From the NCBI RefSeq assembly GCF_905220705.1, contig NZ_CAJNAT010000016.1:62001-126000 (forward strand): DNA of 64,000 bases, written 5' to 3'. Position numbers and translations under genes: made by a program. Positions within the stretch are counted from its first letter, which is position 1, and the number at the start of each line of letters is the position of its first letter. Source of the DNA: Paraburkholderia domus. GTDB lineage: Bacteria > Pseudomonadota > Gammaproteobacteria > Burkholderiales > Burkholderiaceae. Positions 51,772 to 60,279 of this stretch are shown one piece after another. Under the pieces are notes generated by a model. The model did not search any database. It was not told where the DNA came from and was given only the letters and a program-made list of their open reading frames with translations.

Positions 51772-52521
51772 ATGACAAAGTTGCTGATCGATGTGGTCAT
51801 TTTTCTCATCGCGGCGCTGATCGCCGTTCCGCTCGCGACGCGGCTCGGTTTCGGCGCGGTGCTCGGCTATCTGGTGGCACTGAAAGCCATCGCGATGCTT
51901 GGGATCGTGCTGGTGGGGGGGCGCTATGTACTGAAAGCGGTGTTGCCTTTAGTTTCGCGCACCGGTGTGCGTGAGATCTTCACGGCGTTTGCACTACTCT
52001 GGGTGATCGGCATCGCGCTGCTCATGGAGAGCGTGCATCTATCGATGTCGATGGGTGCGTTTGTCGCTGGTGTGATGCTCGCGGACTCCGAATTTCGTCA
52101 CGAGATCGAAGTCGATATCGCACCGTTCAAGGGCCTGTTGCTCGGCTTGTTCTTCATCGCGGTGGGCATGTCGATTGATTTCGAAGTGCTGGCGCGCGAA
52201 CCCGTGCGGGTTGCGGGGCTGGTGGTGGCACTGGTCGGTATCAAGACGATCGCGCAGTGGTTTCTGGCGAGCCGCTTTGACGTACCGTCGGCCCAACGCG
52301 GCTATTTTGCGATTCTGCTTTCGCAAGGCGGTGAGTTCGCCTTTGTGGTTCTGGCGGCGTCACTGGCGGCGCGTGTCGTGGATCAGCGTCTTTCCTCGCT
52401 TGTAACGCTGGTCGTCGCGCTCTCGATGGTCTCTACGCCATTGCTGCTGCTTTTGCAGCGCCGCTTCTCACGTTTCGGCGGTGATGACGGACTGGAAACG
52501 GCCACTGAGCGCAAGGCCTAG
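51772..52521 (+). pseudogene. Deleted Kef-type K+/H+ antiporter
   Basis: The 249-residue frame starts like KefB/KefC (MTKLLIDVVIFLIAALIAVP, then TRLGFGAVLGYLVA) and jumps directly to what in relatives is the sixth to eighth membrane segment (LGIVLVGGRYVLKAVLPL), then continues normally (SMGAFVAGVMLADSEFRHEI, GLLLGLFFIAVGMSIDFEVL). About 120-140 residues of membrane core, including the GxxGPxxLG region, are missing in frame, and the C-terminal TrkA-N regulatory domain is absent. It is therefore likely non-functional, although the frame stays open. Confidence 0.7.
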
Positions 52522-52551
52522 ACGCGTTCAACACGCAATGGACGCAAATCT

Positions 52552-53610
52552 TCACGCGCCCTGAATCTTCACTTCCTTGCGATAGTCGCTCGGCGAAACG
52601 CCTTCCCAGCGCTTGAACGCGCGCGTGAAGTTGCTCGAGTCGCTAAACCCCAGCAGGAAGGTAATTTCAGTAATTGACAATGCCGATTGCTGGACATAGC
52701 TGGAGGCCAATTCCTTGCGGGTTGCGTCGAGCAGCTCATTAAAATTCGTATCGTGCTGCGAGAGCTTGAACTGCAATGTTGTCGGACTGATGCACATGGC
52801 GTCGGCAACCTTGTCTCTCGAGCAGTCGCCGTTGGGCAGATATTCGATGATTTTCTGCCGCACCGTGCTCACCACATCGTGTTTGTCGAGGCGGGCGATA
52901 TAGCTGGTGGCGAGGTTGTCATGCAACTGCGCCAGCTCAGCACACGCACCGGCTAGCGGCTGGTGCAAATCCGATTTGGAAAACACGAGTTCTGGCGAAG
53001 CCTGATCAAACTCGACAGGGGAACGAAACAGTTTCTCGTACGGGGTGCTGCCTTCGCGCGGCATCGCGTGAGAGAACGCCACGCGAAGCGGATTGAAATC
53101 GGCGTGGTAAAGCTGGCGCATGGACAGCACGACAAATCCCATCAACGCATCTTCCGTTTCAGCGCAGACAGGTACCAGCACTCTCGTGCGCAGCGAGACT
53201 TCGGCGCCGTTGTCGATGAGGTTGATTTCGCAAGCCTGGGAGGCGAGCCTGAAGAAACGTTCCAGCCGTTGGCAGAATGCCATCAGGTTCGAACTGGCGG
53301 CGAGCGCGTAGCCGAGCGCGTGCAAATTCGAAACGTGAATGAACCTGGCGACCGTCAATCCGAAGTAGGGGTTATGCGTCACGTCCACACAGACTTTATA
53401 AAGCCTGGCCATCGTGGCGACCGGCAGCCGCGTCATGGGATCGTTCTTCATCAGCGACGGTTCGATGCCGGCCGCATGAAAAATCCGGGCGCTATCGATC
53501 CCATTGTGCTCGAGGGCGCGCGAAATGGCGAGCGCGTAGCCGCCGATCGTCGTGAGAACGGCGTCGCTGTCGAAGCGGGAGGGAGCGGGTTTCTGCATGA
53601 TGGACGGCAA
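52552..53610 (-). CDS. AraC-family regulator (OruR/arabinose-binding-domain type)
   Basis: A 352-residue regulator with an N-terminal arabinose-binding-like domain (DAVLTTIGGYALAISRALE, then MTRLPVATMARLYKVCVDVT) and C-terminal AraC HTH (SRDKVADAMCISPTTLQFKL and EITFLLGFSDSSNFTRAFKR). This subgroup often controls degradation of fatty acids, hydrocarbons or amino acids. It is divergent from the sulfatase operon, which it probably activates. ATG at 53610; an ATG four codons in (53598) is possible. Confidence 0.87.
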   Translation of the reverse strand: MPSIMQKPAPSRFDSDAVLTTIGGYALAISRALEHNGIDSARIFHAAGIEPSLMKNDPMTRLPVATMARLYKVCVDVTHNPYFGLTVARFIHVSNLHALGYALAASSNLMAFCQRLERFFRLASQACEINLIDNGAEVSLRTRVLVPVCAETEDALMGFVVLSMRQLYHADFNPLRVAFSHAMPREGSTPYEKLFRSPVEFDQASPELVFSKSDLHQPLAGACAELAQLHDNLATSYIARLDKHDVVSTVRQKIIEYLPNGDCSRDKVADAMCISPTTLQFKLSQHDTNFNELLDATRKELASSYVQQSALSITEITFLLGFSDSSNFTRAFKRWEGVSPSDYRKEVKIQGA

Positions 53611-53687
53611 TCATTGCTGGGCCGGCGTGCTGTGTATCACCGGCAGGCAGGCTGTGGGAGAAATACGTCTTGAGAGACGGTGCGATC

Positions 53688-53722
53688 GCTACGCTATCAC
53701 GTCAATGTCGCGATAGCGTAGC
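53688..53722. promoter_or_regulatory. Perfect 11-bp inverted repeat in the AraC/sulfatase gap
   Basis: GCTACGCTATC (53688-53698) and GATAGCGTAGC (53712-53722) are perfect arms with a 13-bp spacer, extended outward by a GCGATCGC/GCGATTGC near-match. It may be an operator, or a hairpin at the start of the AraC transcript. Confidence 0.5.
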
Positions 53723-53804
53723 CGCGATTGCACCGCAAACTCCATCGGCGTAAATGCCAGGTCAGCGATCGTCACGCGCGTTACGGGCTATTTTGCACCA
53801 AGGT

Positions 53805-53854
53805 CAAACCGCCTGACATGCGTTTTGCGCGAAGCGTGCAAACCGCTTGCATGC
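53805..53854 (+). promoter_or_regulatory. Direct repeat, candidate AraC operator for the sulfatase operon
   Basis: CAAACCGCCTGACATGC (53805-53821) and CAAACCGCTTGCATGC (53839-53854) differ by one substitution and one base of length and lie 34 bp apart, about three helical turns. AraC-type activators commonly bind such direct repeats. The pair is about 195 bases before the sulfatase start. Confidence 0.5.
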
Positions 53855-54049
53855 ATCTGACTTACGCTCCGTGTTTACCCGTCTCGAGCGCCACGTTGCG
53901 CGCAACGCAACGCGCAAGACCACTGGATTGTCTTCAAAGACCAGCGTCTCGCGAGTCGCCGTTCATAAAATGCCTCCGATTTGTCTATGACCCGAGAGAC
54001 CCGCGATCCGGCGGCTGGCGTCACGTAAGAGACATGACAGGAGACCCTC

Positions 54050-56449
54050 ATGACCCGCGAATTCAACCCAGCGGCATCCGATTCCGCTCCGACGGAGCCG
54101 TCTTCCGAAGAGACGGGCACCGTCGAGCAGCCCCGTCTCACCGGTACGGCTGTAGCAGGAACGCAGGATCTGCCGTTTCCCAAAACGCCGACAGCCAGTC
54201 TCGCCGCGCGTACGCTGGCTGAGTCGAAGCACCAATGGCGCAGCAAAGCCACCCATCTGCGCGCTGACGCGCCGAACGTACTGATCATCATGCTGGACGA
54301 CGTCGGCTTTGCGCATGCCGATACCGTTGGTGGTGCGATTCATACGCCGACACTCAGCCGCATTGCCGATTCCGGCGTGCGCTACAACGCGTTTCACACC
54401 ACGGCTATCTGCTCGGCGACCCGCGCGTCGCTGCTGACGGGGCGCAACCACCATCGCGTGGAATCCGGAACGATCACCGAACTGGCGAGCGATTTTGACG
54501 GCTACACCGGCGAGATTCCGAAGACCTCGGCGACCATACCGGAAGTGCTGCAGCACTATGGCTACAGCACGGCTGCATTCGGGAAGTGGCATAACACGCC
54601 GGCCCAGGACGTCTCCGCAGCAGGACCTTTCGACCGCTGGCCGACCGGGTGCGGATTCGACCATTTTTACGGGTTTATGGGGGCGGAGTCCTCGCAATAC
54701 GAGCCGAATCTGTATCGCAACACCACACCGATCGAGCGGCCCAACGATCCGAAGTATCACCTGAGCGAAGACCTGGCGACTCAAGCCACAAGCTGGTTGC
54801 GCCAGCAACATGCGCTCGCGCCGGACAAGCCATTTCTGATGTACTGGGCGCCGGGCGCGGTGCATGGCCCGCATCAGGTCTTCGGCGAATGGTCGGATAA
54901 GTACAAGGGACAGTTCGACGGGGGGTGGGATGTCTACCGCGCGCAGGCCTTCACGCGTCAGAAGGCGCTTGGCTGGATTCCTGCCGACAGCGTGCTGACG
55001 CCGCGCCCGGACACGATGCCCGCGTGGGATAGCCTCAGCGACGATGAAAAGCGGTTTCAGGCGCGCCTGATGGAGGTGTACGCCGGGTTCCTCGAGCATG
55101 CCGACACACAGGCCGGCAAGGTCGTGGATGAGCTTGAGCGGCTGGGTCTGCGTGACAACACGCTGATCTTTTACGTGCTGTCGGATAACGGCGCCTCCTC
55201 GGAAGGCTGGAGTGGCACCATCAACGAAATGCTGACGCTCAATGGCGTGCCGATGCCTTTCGCGCAGCAGATGAAAATCCTCGAAGAGGAATATGGCGGC
55301 CTGCCCGCGTTGGGCGGTCCGAAGGTGGCGAACATGTATCACGCCGGCTGGGCCTGGGCTGGCGAAAGTCCGTTCCAGGGCACCAAGCTGGTGGCGGGAT
55401 ATTTCGGTGGGACCCGTGTGCCCATGGCAGTTTCCTGGCCCAAAGGCATCAAGGCGGATGCCAACGTGCGTGGGCAGTTTCACCATGTCAACGATATCGC
55501 GCCGACTATCTACGACATCATCGGCATAACGCCACCTGAGTCGGTCGATGGCCTGAAGCAGGATCCGCTGGATGGTGTGAGCCTCGCGTATACGTTCGCC
55601 GACAGCGAGGCGGCTACGCAGAAAACGCATCAGTACTTCGAAGTATTCGGCAGTCGCGGGATCTACTCGGACGGCTGGATGGCGTCTGTTTTCGGACCGC
55701 GCGTGCCATGGTTGCCAGGCGCCTATGCCGCCTACGCGAACTGGAATCCGGATGACGATGTGTGGACGCTCTACAAGCTCGACGACGACTACTCCCAGTC
55801 GAACGATATTTCGCGCGATTACCCGCAGAAGCTCGCGGAATTGAAGCAGAAGTTCGATAGCGAGGCGCGCGCCAATCACGTCTATCCGATCGGCGCGGGG
55901 TTGGGGCCGCTTCTCAATCCCGATGCGCGTGTCGGAACGACGCAGACTGAATGGCACTTCAATACAGAGGTCACGCGCCTGCCCGAATTCTGTGCGCCTA
56001 ATCTGCGCGCGCGCAACAACCGGGTAACGGTCGACGTCGAGGTGGCCGCCGCGGGCAGTGGCGTGCTCTATTCGCTGGGTGCGGTAGCCGGTGGTCTGGT
56101 GCTCTATATGGACGACGGTTACCTCCACTACGAATACAACTTCCTGGGCGTGGTCAGAACGCGCTTGCGTTCAGCTGACCGGATCGCGCCGGGTCCGCAT
56201 CGGTTCGATCTCGAAACCGTGATGAGCGGACCGGCACCAGGAGGGGCTGCAACGTTGGTGATGGGCGTCGACGGTGCGGAAGTGGCGCGGGGCACGACAC
56301 CGTTCACCGTTCCGCTAGCGTTCAGCGCGAGCGAAACCTTTAACGTCGGCGTCGACCTGGGTTGTCCGGTGACGCTGGATTATCGTGACCGTGCGCCGTT
56401 CCGGTTCGATGGCCAGATCAACGATGTCCATATCGTCTACCTGCCATGA
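54050..56449 (+). CDS. Large type I arylsulfatase, cytoplasmic-looking
   Basis: A 799-residue sulfatase hydrolysing sulfate esters. Metal-binding aspartates are in LIIMLDDVGFAHAD (about 83-84). The formylglycine motif reads CSATR (Cys about 121), with alanine where most have proline. The downstream GKWHNTPAQD contains the catalytic Lys-x-His. Residues about 620-799 form a beta-rich C-terminal domain (LYSLGAVAGGLVLYMDDGYL). There is no signal peptide: the first 75 residues are acidic and Pro/Ser-rich. GGAG precedes ATG 54050. The stop overlaps the next start (ATGA). Neighbouring beta-oxidation genes suggest that the sulfate ester of a long-chain or branched alcohol is the substrate. Confidence 0.87.
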   Translation: MTREFNPAASDSAPTEPSSEETGTVEQPRLTGTAVAGTQDLPFPKTPTASLAARTLAESKHQWRSKATHLRADAPNVLIIMLDDVGFAHADTVGGAIHTPTLSRIADSGVRYNAFHTTAICSATRASLLTGRNHHRVESGTITELASDFDGYTGEIPKTSATIPEVLQHYGYSTAAFGKWHNTPAQDVSAAGPFDRWPTGCGFDHFYGFMGAESSQYEPNLYRNTTPIERPNDPKYHLSEDLATQATSWLRQQHALAPDKPFLMYWAPGAVHGPHQVFGEWSDKYKGQFDGGWDVYRAQAFTRQKALGWIPADSVLTPRPDTMPAWDSLSDDEKRFQARLMEVYAGFLEHADTQAGKVVDELERLGLRDNTLIFYVLSDNGASSEGWSGTINEMLTLNGVPMPFAQQMKILEEEYGGLPALGGPKVANMYHAGWAWAGESPFQGTKLVAGYFGGTRVPMAVSWPKGIKADANVRGQFHHVNDIAPTIYDIIGITPPESVDGLKQDPLDGVSLAYTFADSEAATQKTHQYFEVFGSRGIYSDGWMASVFGPRVPWLPGAYAAYANWNPDDDVWTLYKLDDDYSQSNDISRDYPQKLAELKQKFDSEARANHVYPIGAGLGPLLNPDARVGTTQTEWHFNTEVTRLPEFCAPNLRARNNRVTVDVEVAAAGSGVLYSLGAVAGGLVLYMDDGYLHYEYNFLGVVRTRLRSADRIAPGPHRFDLETVMSGPAPGGAATLVMGVDGAEVARGTTPFTVPLAFSASETFNVGVDLGCPVTLDYRDRAPFRFDGQINDVHIVYLP

Positions 56450-58074
56450 TCGATTACATCGTCATTGGCGGCGGGTCGGCGGGCTGTGTGCTGGCAGCCC
56501 GCTTGAGCGAGGACCCCCAGGTTCAGGTTTGCCTGCTCGAAGCTGGCGCATCGGATAACAACCCATTGATTCAATGTCCGGCCGGTCTCGCCGCGTTGAT
56601 CCCGTATCCGATCTTCAATTGGGCGTTCAAGACGATTCCGAATCGCGGGATGAACGGCCGGATCGGCTACCAGCCGCGCGGCAAGGCGCTGGGCGGGAGT
56701 AGTTCGATCAACGGGATGATGTATATCCGCGGTGACCGGACCGACTACGATCAATGGGCTGAAGCGGGCAATGTCGGGTGGAGCTATGCCGAGGTGTTGC
56801 CGTACTTCAGGAAGTCGGAGAACAACGCGTTCTGGGGCAGCAATGCGTATCACGGCGCGGGCGGCCCGCTCAACGTAGCGGATGTACTGGAGCCGAGCGT
56901 CTATGCAAGAGCGTTCGTCGAGGCCGGCTTGCAGGCGGGTCATTTGCCCAATCCTGACTTCAACGGTGATCATCAGTTGGGCGTCGGACTGACGCAAGTC
57001 ACGCAAAAGAACGGCGAACGCTGCAGTACGGCCAAGGCTTTCCTGACACCGAATCTCGGCCGGCCGAACCTGAAGGTCATCACCGGTGCGCAGGCGACGC
57101 GAATTGTGATGGAAGGCAAGCGTGCGGTCGGCGTCGAGTATCGACAAGGCAGCGCAATCAAAGTCCTGAAAGCCACGCAGGAAGTGTTGCTGTCGGCCGG
57201 CGCATTGCAGTCACCCCAGATTCTGATGCTGTCAGGCATAGGACCTGCCGCGAATTTGCAGCAGCACGGCATTGACGTGGTCCACGATTCACCGGGCGTC
57301 GGTCAGAACCTGCAGGACCACATCGATATCGTTCACAGCTATGAAGCCGGTGCGTCGCGCGGGCTGTTCGGACTGTCGCTGTCAGGTGTGTGGTCTGTGG
57401 CGAAGGGCATTCGCACCTGGGCGAAATATCGGCGCGGTGTGCTGACGTCCAACTTCGCCGAGGGCACGGGTTTCGTAAAGACGCGGCCGGAAGAAGCGCG
57501 CCCGGATGTGCAGCTCGTATTCATCGTTGCAAAGCTGATGGACCACGGCCGGAAGATATTGCTCGGCAATGGCTATTCGGTTCACTGTGGCCTGTTGCGT
57601 CCCAAATCCCGCGGCAGCGTTTCATTGGCGAGTGCCGACCCGTTGGCGCCGCCGTTGATCGACACGAACTTCCTCTCCGATCAGGATGATGTGAGCCGTC
57701 TGATTAGCGCGCTCAAACTCACGCGCGTAGTAATGCGTCAGCCGGCTCTGGCGCGATTTGGCGGCAAGGAGTCCAGAAACTCGGCGCGCGCACAGACCGA
57801 CGCACAGATCGAAGCGTTCATTCGTAATCACGCTGACTGCGCCTATCACCCTGTCGGAACCTGTCGCATGGGTAACGGTGCGCTCGATGTGGTCGACGAT
57901 CGGTTGCGCGTGAAAGGGGTGCAGGGTTTGCGCGTTGTCGATGCGTCGATCATGCCGAACATCGTGTCCGGCAACACCAATGCACCGACCGTCATGATCG
58001 CGGAGAAAGCCGCCGACATGATCAAGGCGGCGGCATCGGCGGCGACCCGAGAGGGAACATGCTGCGCGTCCTGA
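56446..58074 (+). CDS. GMC-family FAD alcohol oxidase/dehydrogenase (choline-dehydrogenase-like)
   Basis: A 542-residue glucose-methanol-choline oxidoreductase. The FAD motif YIVIGGGSAGCVLAARLSED opens the protein, GKALGGSSSINGMMYIRGD is the first GMC signature, GALQSPQILMLSGIGP the second, and the catalytic histidine is in AYHPVGTCRMG. The start overlaps the sulfatase stop, so the two are translationally coupled. The most direct reading is that the alcohol freed by the sulfatase is oxidised to an aldehyde here. Soluble; the physiological acceptor is not known. Confidence 0.9.
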   Translation: MIDYIVIGGGSAGCVLAARLSEDPQVQVCLLEAGASDNNPLIQCPAGLAALIPYPIFNWAFKTIPNRGMNGRIGYQPRGKALGGSSSINGMMYIRGDRTDYDQWAEAGNVGWSYAEVLPYFRKSENNAFWGSNAYHGAGGPLNVADVLEPSVYARAFVEAGLQAGHLPNPDFNGDHQLGVGLTQVTQKNGERCSTAKAFLTPNLGRPNLKVITGAQATRIVMEGKRAVGVEYRQGSAIKVLKATQEVLLSAGALQSPQILMLSGIGPAANLQQHGIDVVHDSPGVGQNLQDHIDIVHSYEAGASRGLFGLSLSGVWSVAKGIRTWAKYRRGVLTSNFAEGTGFVKTRPEEARPDVQLVFIVAKLMDHGRKILLGNGYSVHCGLLRPKSRGSVSLASADPLAPPLIDTNFLSDQDDVSRLISALKLTRVVMRQPALARFGGKESRNSARAQTDAQIEAFIRNHADCAYHPVGTCRMGNGALDVVDDRLRVKGVQGLRVVDASIMPNIVSGNTNAPTVMIAEKAADMIKAAASAATREGTCCAS

Positions 58075-58179
58075 AGGCGGCTTGCCTCGCGATCTATGGA
58101 TTTGCGCTGGCAAGCCTCGTTATGCCATTCGCCAGGCGCTGCGACGGCTCATCATCTTTATCTCCAAAGGAGCAGAACC

Positions 58180-59313
58180 ATGGGTGTTCTCGACGGCATT
58201 CGCGTCGTGGAAATTGCCGGAATTGGCCCGGGGCCATTTTGTGGCATGTTGCTCGCTGACATGGGTGCCGAAGTCATCCTGATCGAGCGCGCCGACGCCA
58301 ACGATGGCGGCATGCTCGATCTCGGCAAGAGCGCTATCGTCAATCGTGGCAAACAGTCCATTGCGCTGAATCTGAAGGACGCGCGCGCGATCGATGCCGT
58401 CCTGCGGCTTATCGAGGGTTCGGATGCGCTGATCGAAGGGATGCGCCCAGGTGTGATGGAACGGCTCGGACTCGGGCCGGACATGTGTTTGGCGCGCAAT
58501 CCTCGCCTCGTGTACGGGCGCATGACGGGATGGGGGCAGACGGGGCCGTTGGCACAAGCCGCCGGACACGACCTGAATTACATCGCGCTCTCGGGCGCGC
58601 TGTGGTTCGCGGGCGAACCCGGCAACCGCCCTATGCCACCGCCCACGCTAGTGGGCGATCTGGGCGGCGGCGCGCTGTATCTTGCGATGGGCGTACTTGC
58701 CGGCATCCTGGGCGCTCGCCGTACCGGTCATGGCCAGGTGGTGGACGCAGCGATCGTAGACGGCAGCGCCAATCTGATGAACCTGCTCCTGTCAGTGCAT
58801 GCCGCGGGGCATCAGCCGATCGAACGCGGCAGCGGCCTTCTGGACGGTCCGCACTGGAGCGGCACCTATGCGTGTGCCGATGGCCACTTTGTCAGTGTGC
58901 AGGCGCTGGAGCCGCAATTCAATGCGCTGCTCTTCAATAAACTCGGGCTCGGTGACGATCCGGATTTCCGGCAGCCGTATCACCCGCACCGATGGCAGGC
59001 CCTGCGTGAACGGTTGGCCGCCGTGTTCGCGACGCAACCCCGCCAGCATTGGGTTGACTTGCTCGAAGGCAGCGATGCCTGTTTTGCACCGGTGCTAACA
59101 CCGGTCGAAGCCATGACGCATCCGCATATGGCCGCTCGCGGCGTCTATGCCGAGCGCGACGGCGTGTTGCAGGCCGCCCCGGCACCGCGTTTCTCCGCGA
59201 CGCCGTCCGGCGCCTCTAACGCGGTACCGCAGCGTGGCGAGCATGGCGCTGCGATTCTCCGGACCATTGGTCTCAGCGAGAACGAAATCGCGCACCTGCT
59301 CTCCGTTCACTGA
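58180..59313 (+). CDS. Class III CoA-transferase / alpha-methylacyl-CoA racemase
   Basis: A 377-residue CaiB/BaiF family protein. The opening GVLDGIRVVEIAGIGPGPFC is characteristic of alpha-methylacyl-CoA racemases, and the aspartate in GHDLNYIALSG and the length also fit racemases better than formyl-CoA transferases (about 430). A racemase would equalise 2-methyl branched acyl-CoA stereoisomers before oxidation. ATG at 58180 follows AAAGGAG. It lies 105 bases after the GMC gene. CoA-transferase activity cannot be excluded. Confidence 0.85.
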   Translation: MGVLDGIRVVEIAGIGPGPFCGMLLADMGAEVILIERADANDGGMLDLGKSAIVNRGKQSIALNLKDARAIDAVLRLIEGSDALIEGMRPGVMERLGLGPDMCLARNPRLVYGRMTGWGQTGPLAQAAGHDLNYIALSGALWFAGEPGNRPMPPPTLVGDLGGGALYLAMGVLAGILGARRTGHGQVVDAAIVDGSANLMNLLLSVHAAGHQPIERGSGLLDGPHWSGTYACADGHFVSVQALEPQFNALLFNKLGLGDDPDFRQPYHPHRWQALRERLAAVFATQPRQHWVDLLEGSDACFAPVLTPVEAMTHPHMAARGVYAERDGVLQAAPAPRFSATPSGASNAVPQRGEHGAAILRTIGLSENEIAHLLSVH

Positions 59314-59468
59314 GGCCAGATCACACGCGACATATCGCCGGGACCTGCGACTTCATTCCAATGACCTGTCGCAAGTCGCAGTTCTCCATACGATCAGTAC
59401 ATTCGCCAATTTCTTGAGACCGGCGCATTCGTCGAGTGTCCTGATCACTAAAAAAGTATGGAGATGTC

Positions 59469-60254
59469 GTGAACGAAGACGTTTTGCTGTACGACGTCGA
59501 TGGGTCCGTTGCCCGTTTGACGCTGAATCGCCCGAAGGCGATGAATTCGCTGAACCTGGCCGTGCTGGCTGAGCTGGATCGCCGTCTGACGCAGATCGAA
59601 GCCGACGATGAAATGCGCGTGCTGGTGCTCACCGGTGCTGGCTCCGCTTTCTGTGCCGGCGCGGACCTGAAGGAAGTGCTGGCGGGCCAAAGCCTCGGTC
59701 CCGGTGAAGCGGATTTTCTCGACCGTGCGAACCAGGTATTTGGCCGGCTGCGCAATTTCCCCAAACCCGTGATCGCCGCACTGAACGGCGTCACGATGGC
59801 GGGCGGTCTGGAACTGGCCATGTGCGCGGACCTGGTGATCGCCGCTGAAAGCGCCACGCTCGCTGACGCGCATGCCAACTTCGGCGTGTATCCGGGCGCA
59901 GGCGGCGCGGCCGTTCTGCCGCGGCTCATTCCGCTCAACATGGCGATGTATCTGCTGCTGACCGGCAAGTCCCTGTCGGCCACCGAGATGAAGGCGTGTG
60001 GTCTCGTCTGCGAAGTGCATCCGGATGCGGAGCTGGCCGAGGCCGTGCAGAAACTCGCCTCGCACATCGCGCGAAAGAGCCCCATCGCATTGCGCCGCAT
60101 GAAAGAAGTGGCGCGGCAATCCGCCGACAAAACGCGCGACGACGCCCTGCTGCACGAGCAGGTGATGCTGCGCCAGCACATGCGCACATTTGACTTCCAC
60201 GAAGGCTTGCAGGCCTTCGCCGAAAAACGCGCGCCCCGGTTTCAAGGCCGCTGA
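59469..60254 (+). CDS. Enoyl-CoA hydratase/isomerase
   Basis: A 261-residue crotonase-family protein. The oxyanion-hole segments are LTGAGSAFCAGADLKEVL and NGVTMAGGLELAMCADLVIA; the glutamate in GGLEL fits a hydratase. The start is GTG at 59469 with GGAG upstream. It follows the racemase gene after 155 bases, which may hold an internal promoter. In the pathway it would hydrate the enoyl-CoA made by the acyl-CoA dehydrogenase. Confidence 0.88.
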   Translation: MNEDVLLYDVDGSVARLTLNRPKAMNSLNLAVLAELDRRLTQIEADDEMRVLVLTGAGSAFCAGADLKEVLAGQSLGPGEADFLDRANQVFGRLRNFPKPVIAALNGVTMAGGLELAMCADLVIAAESATLADAHANFGVYPGAGGAAVLPRLIPLNMAMYLLLTGKSLSATEMKACGLVCEVHPDAELAEAVQKLASHIARKSPIALRRMKEVARQSADKTRDDALLHEQVMLRQHMRTFDFHEGLQAFAEKRAPRFQGR

Positions 60255-60279
60255 TTCACATCGTAACGAGAACGGAAAC

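Noticed and set aside
53963..56128. A 721-codon open frame on the minus strand antisense to the sulfatase.
   Set aside because: It is the mirror of a GC-rich coding gene: no family motifs, Arg/His-rich composition, and no ribosome-binding site. The plus-strand sulfatase has complete catalytic motifs.
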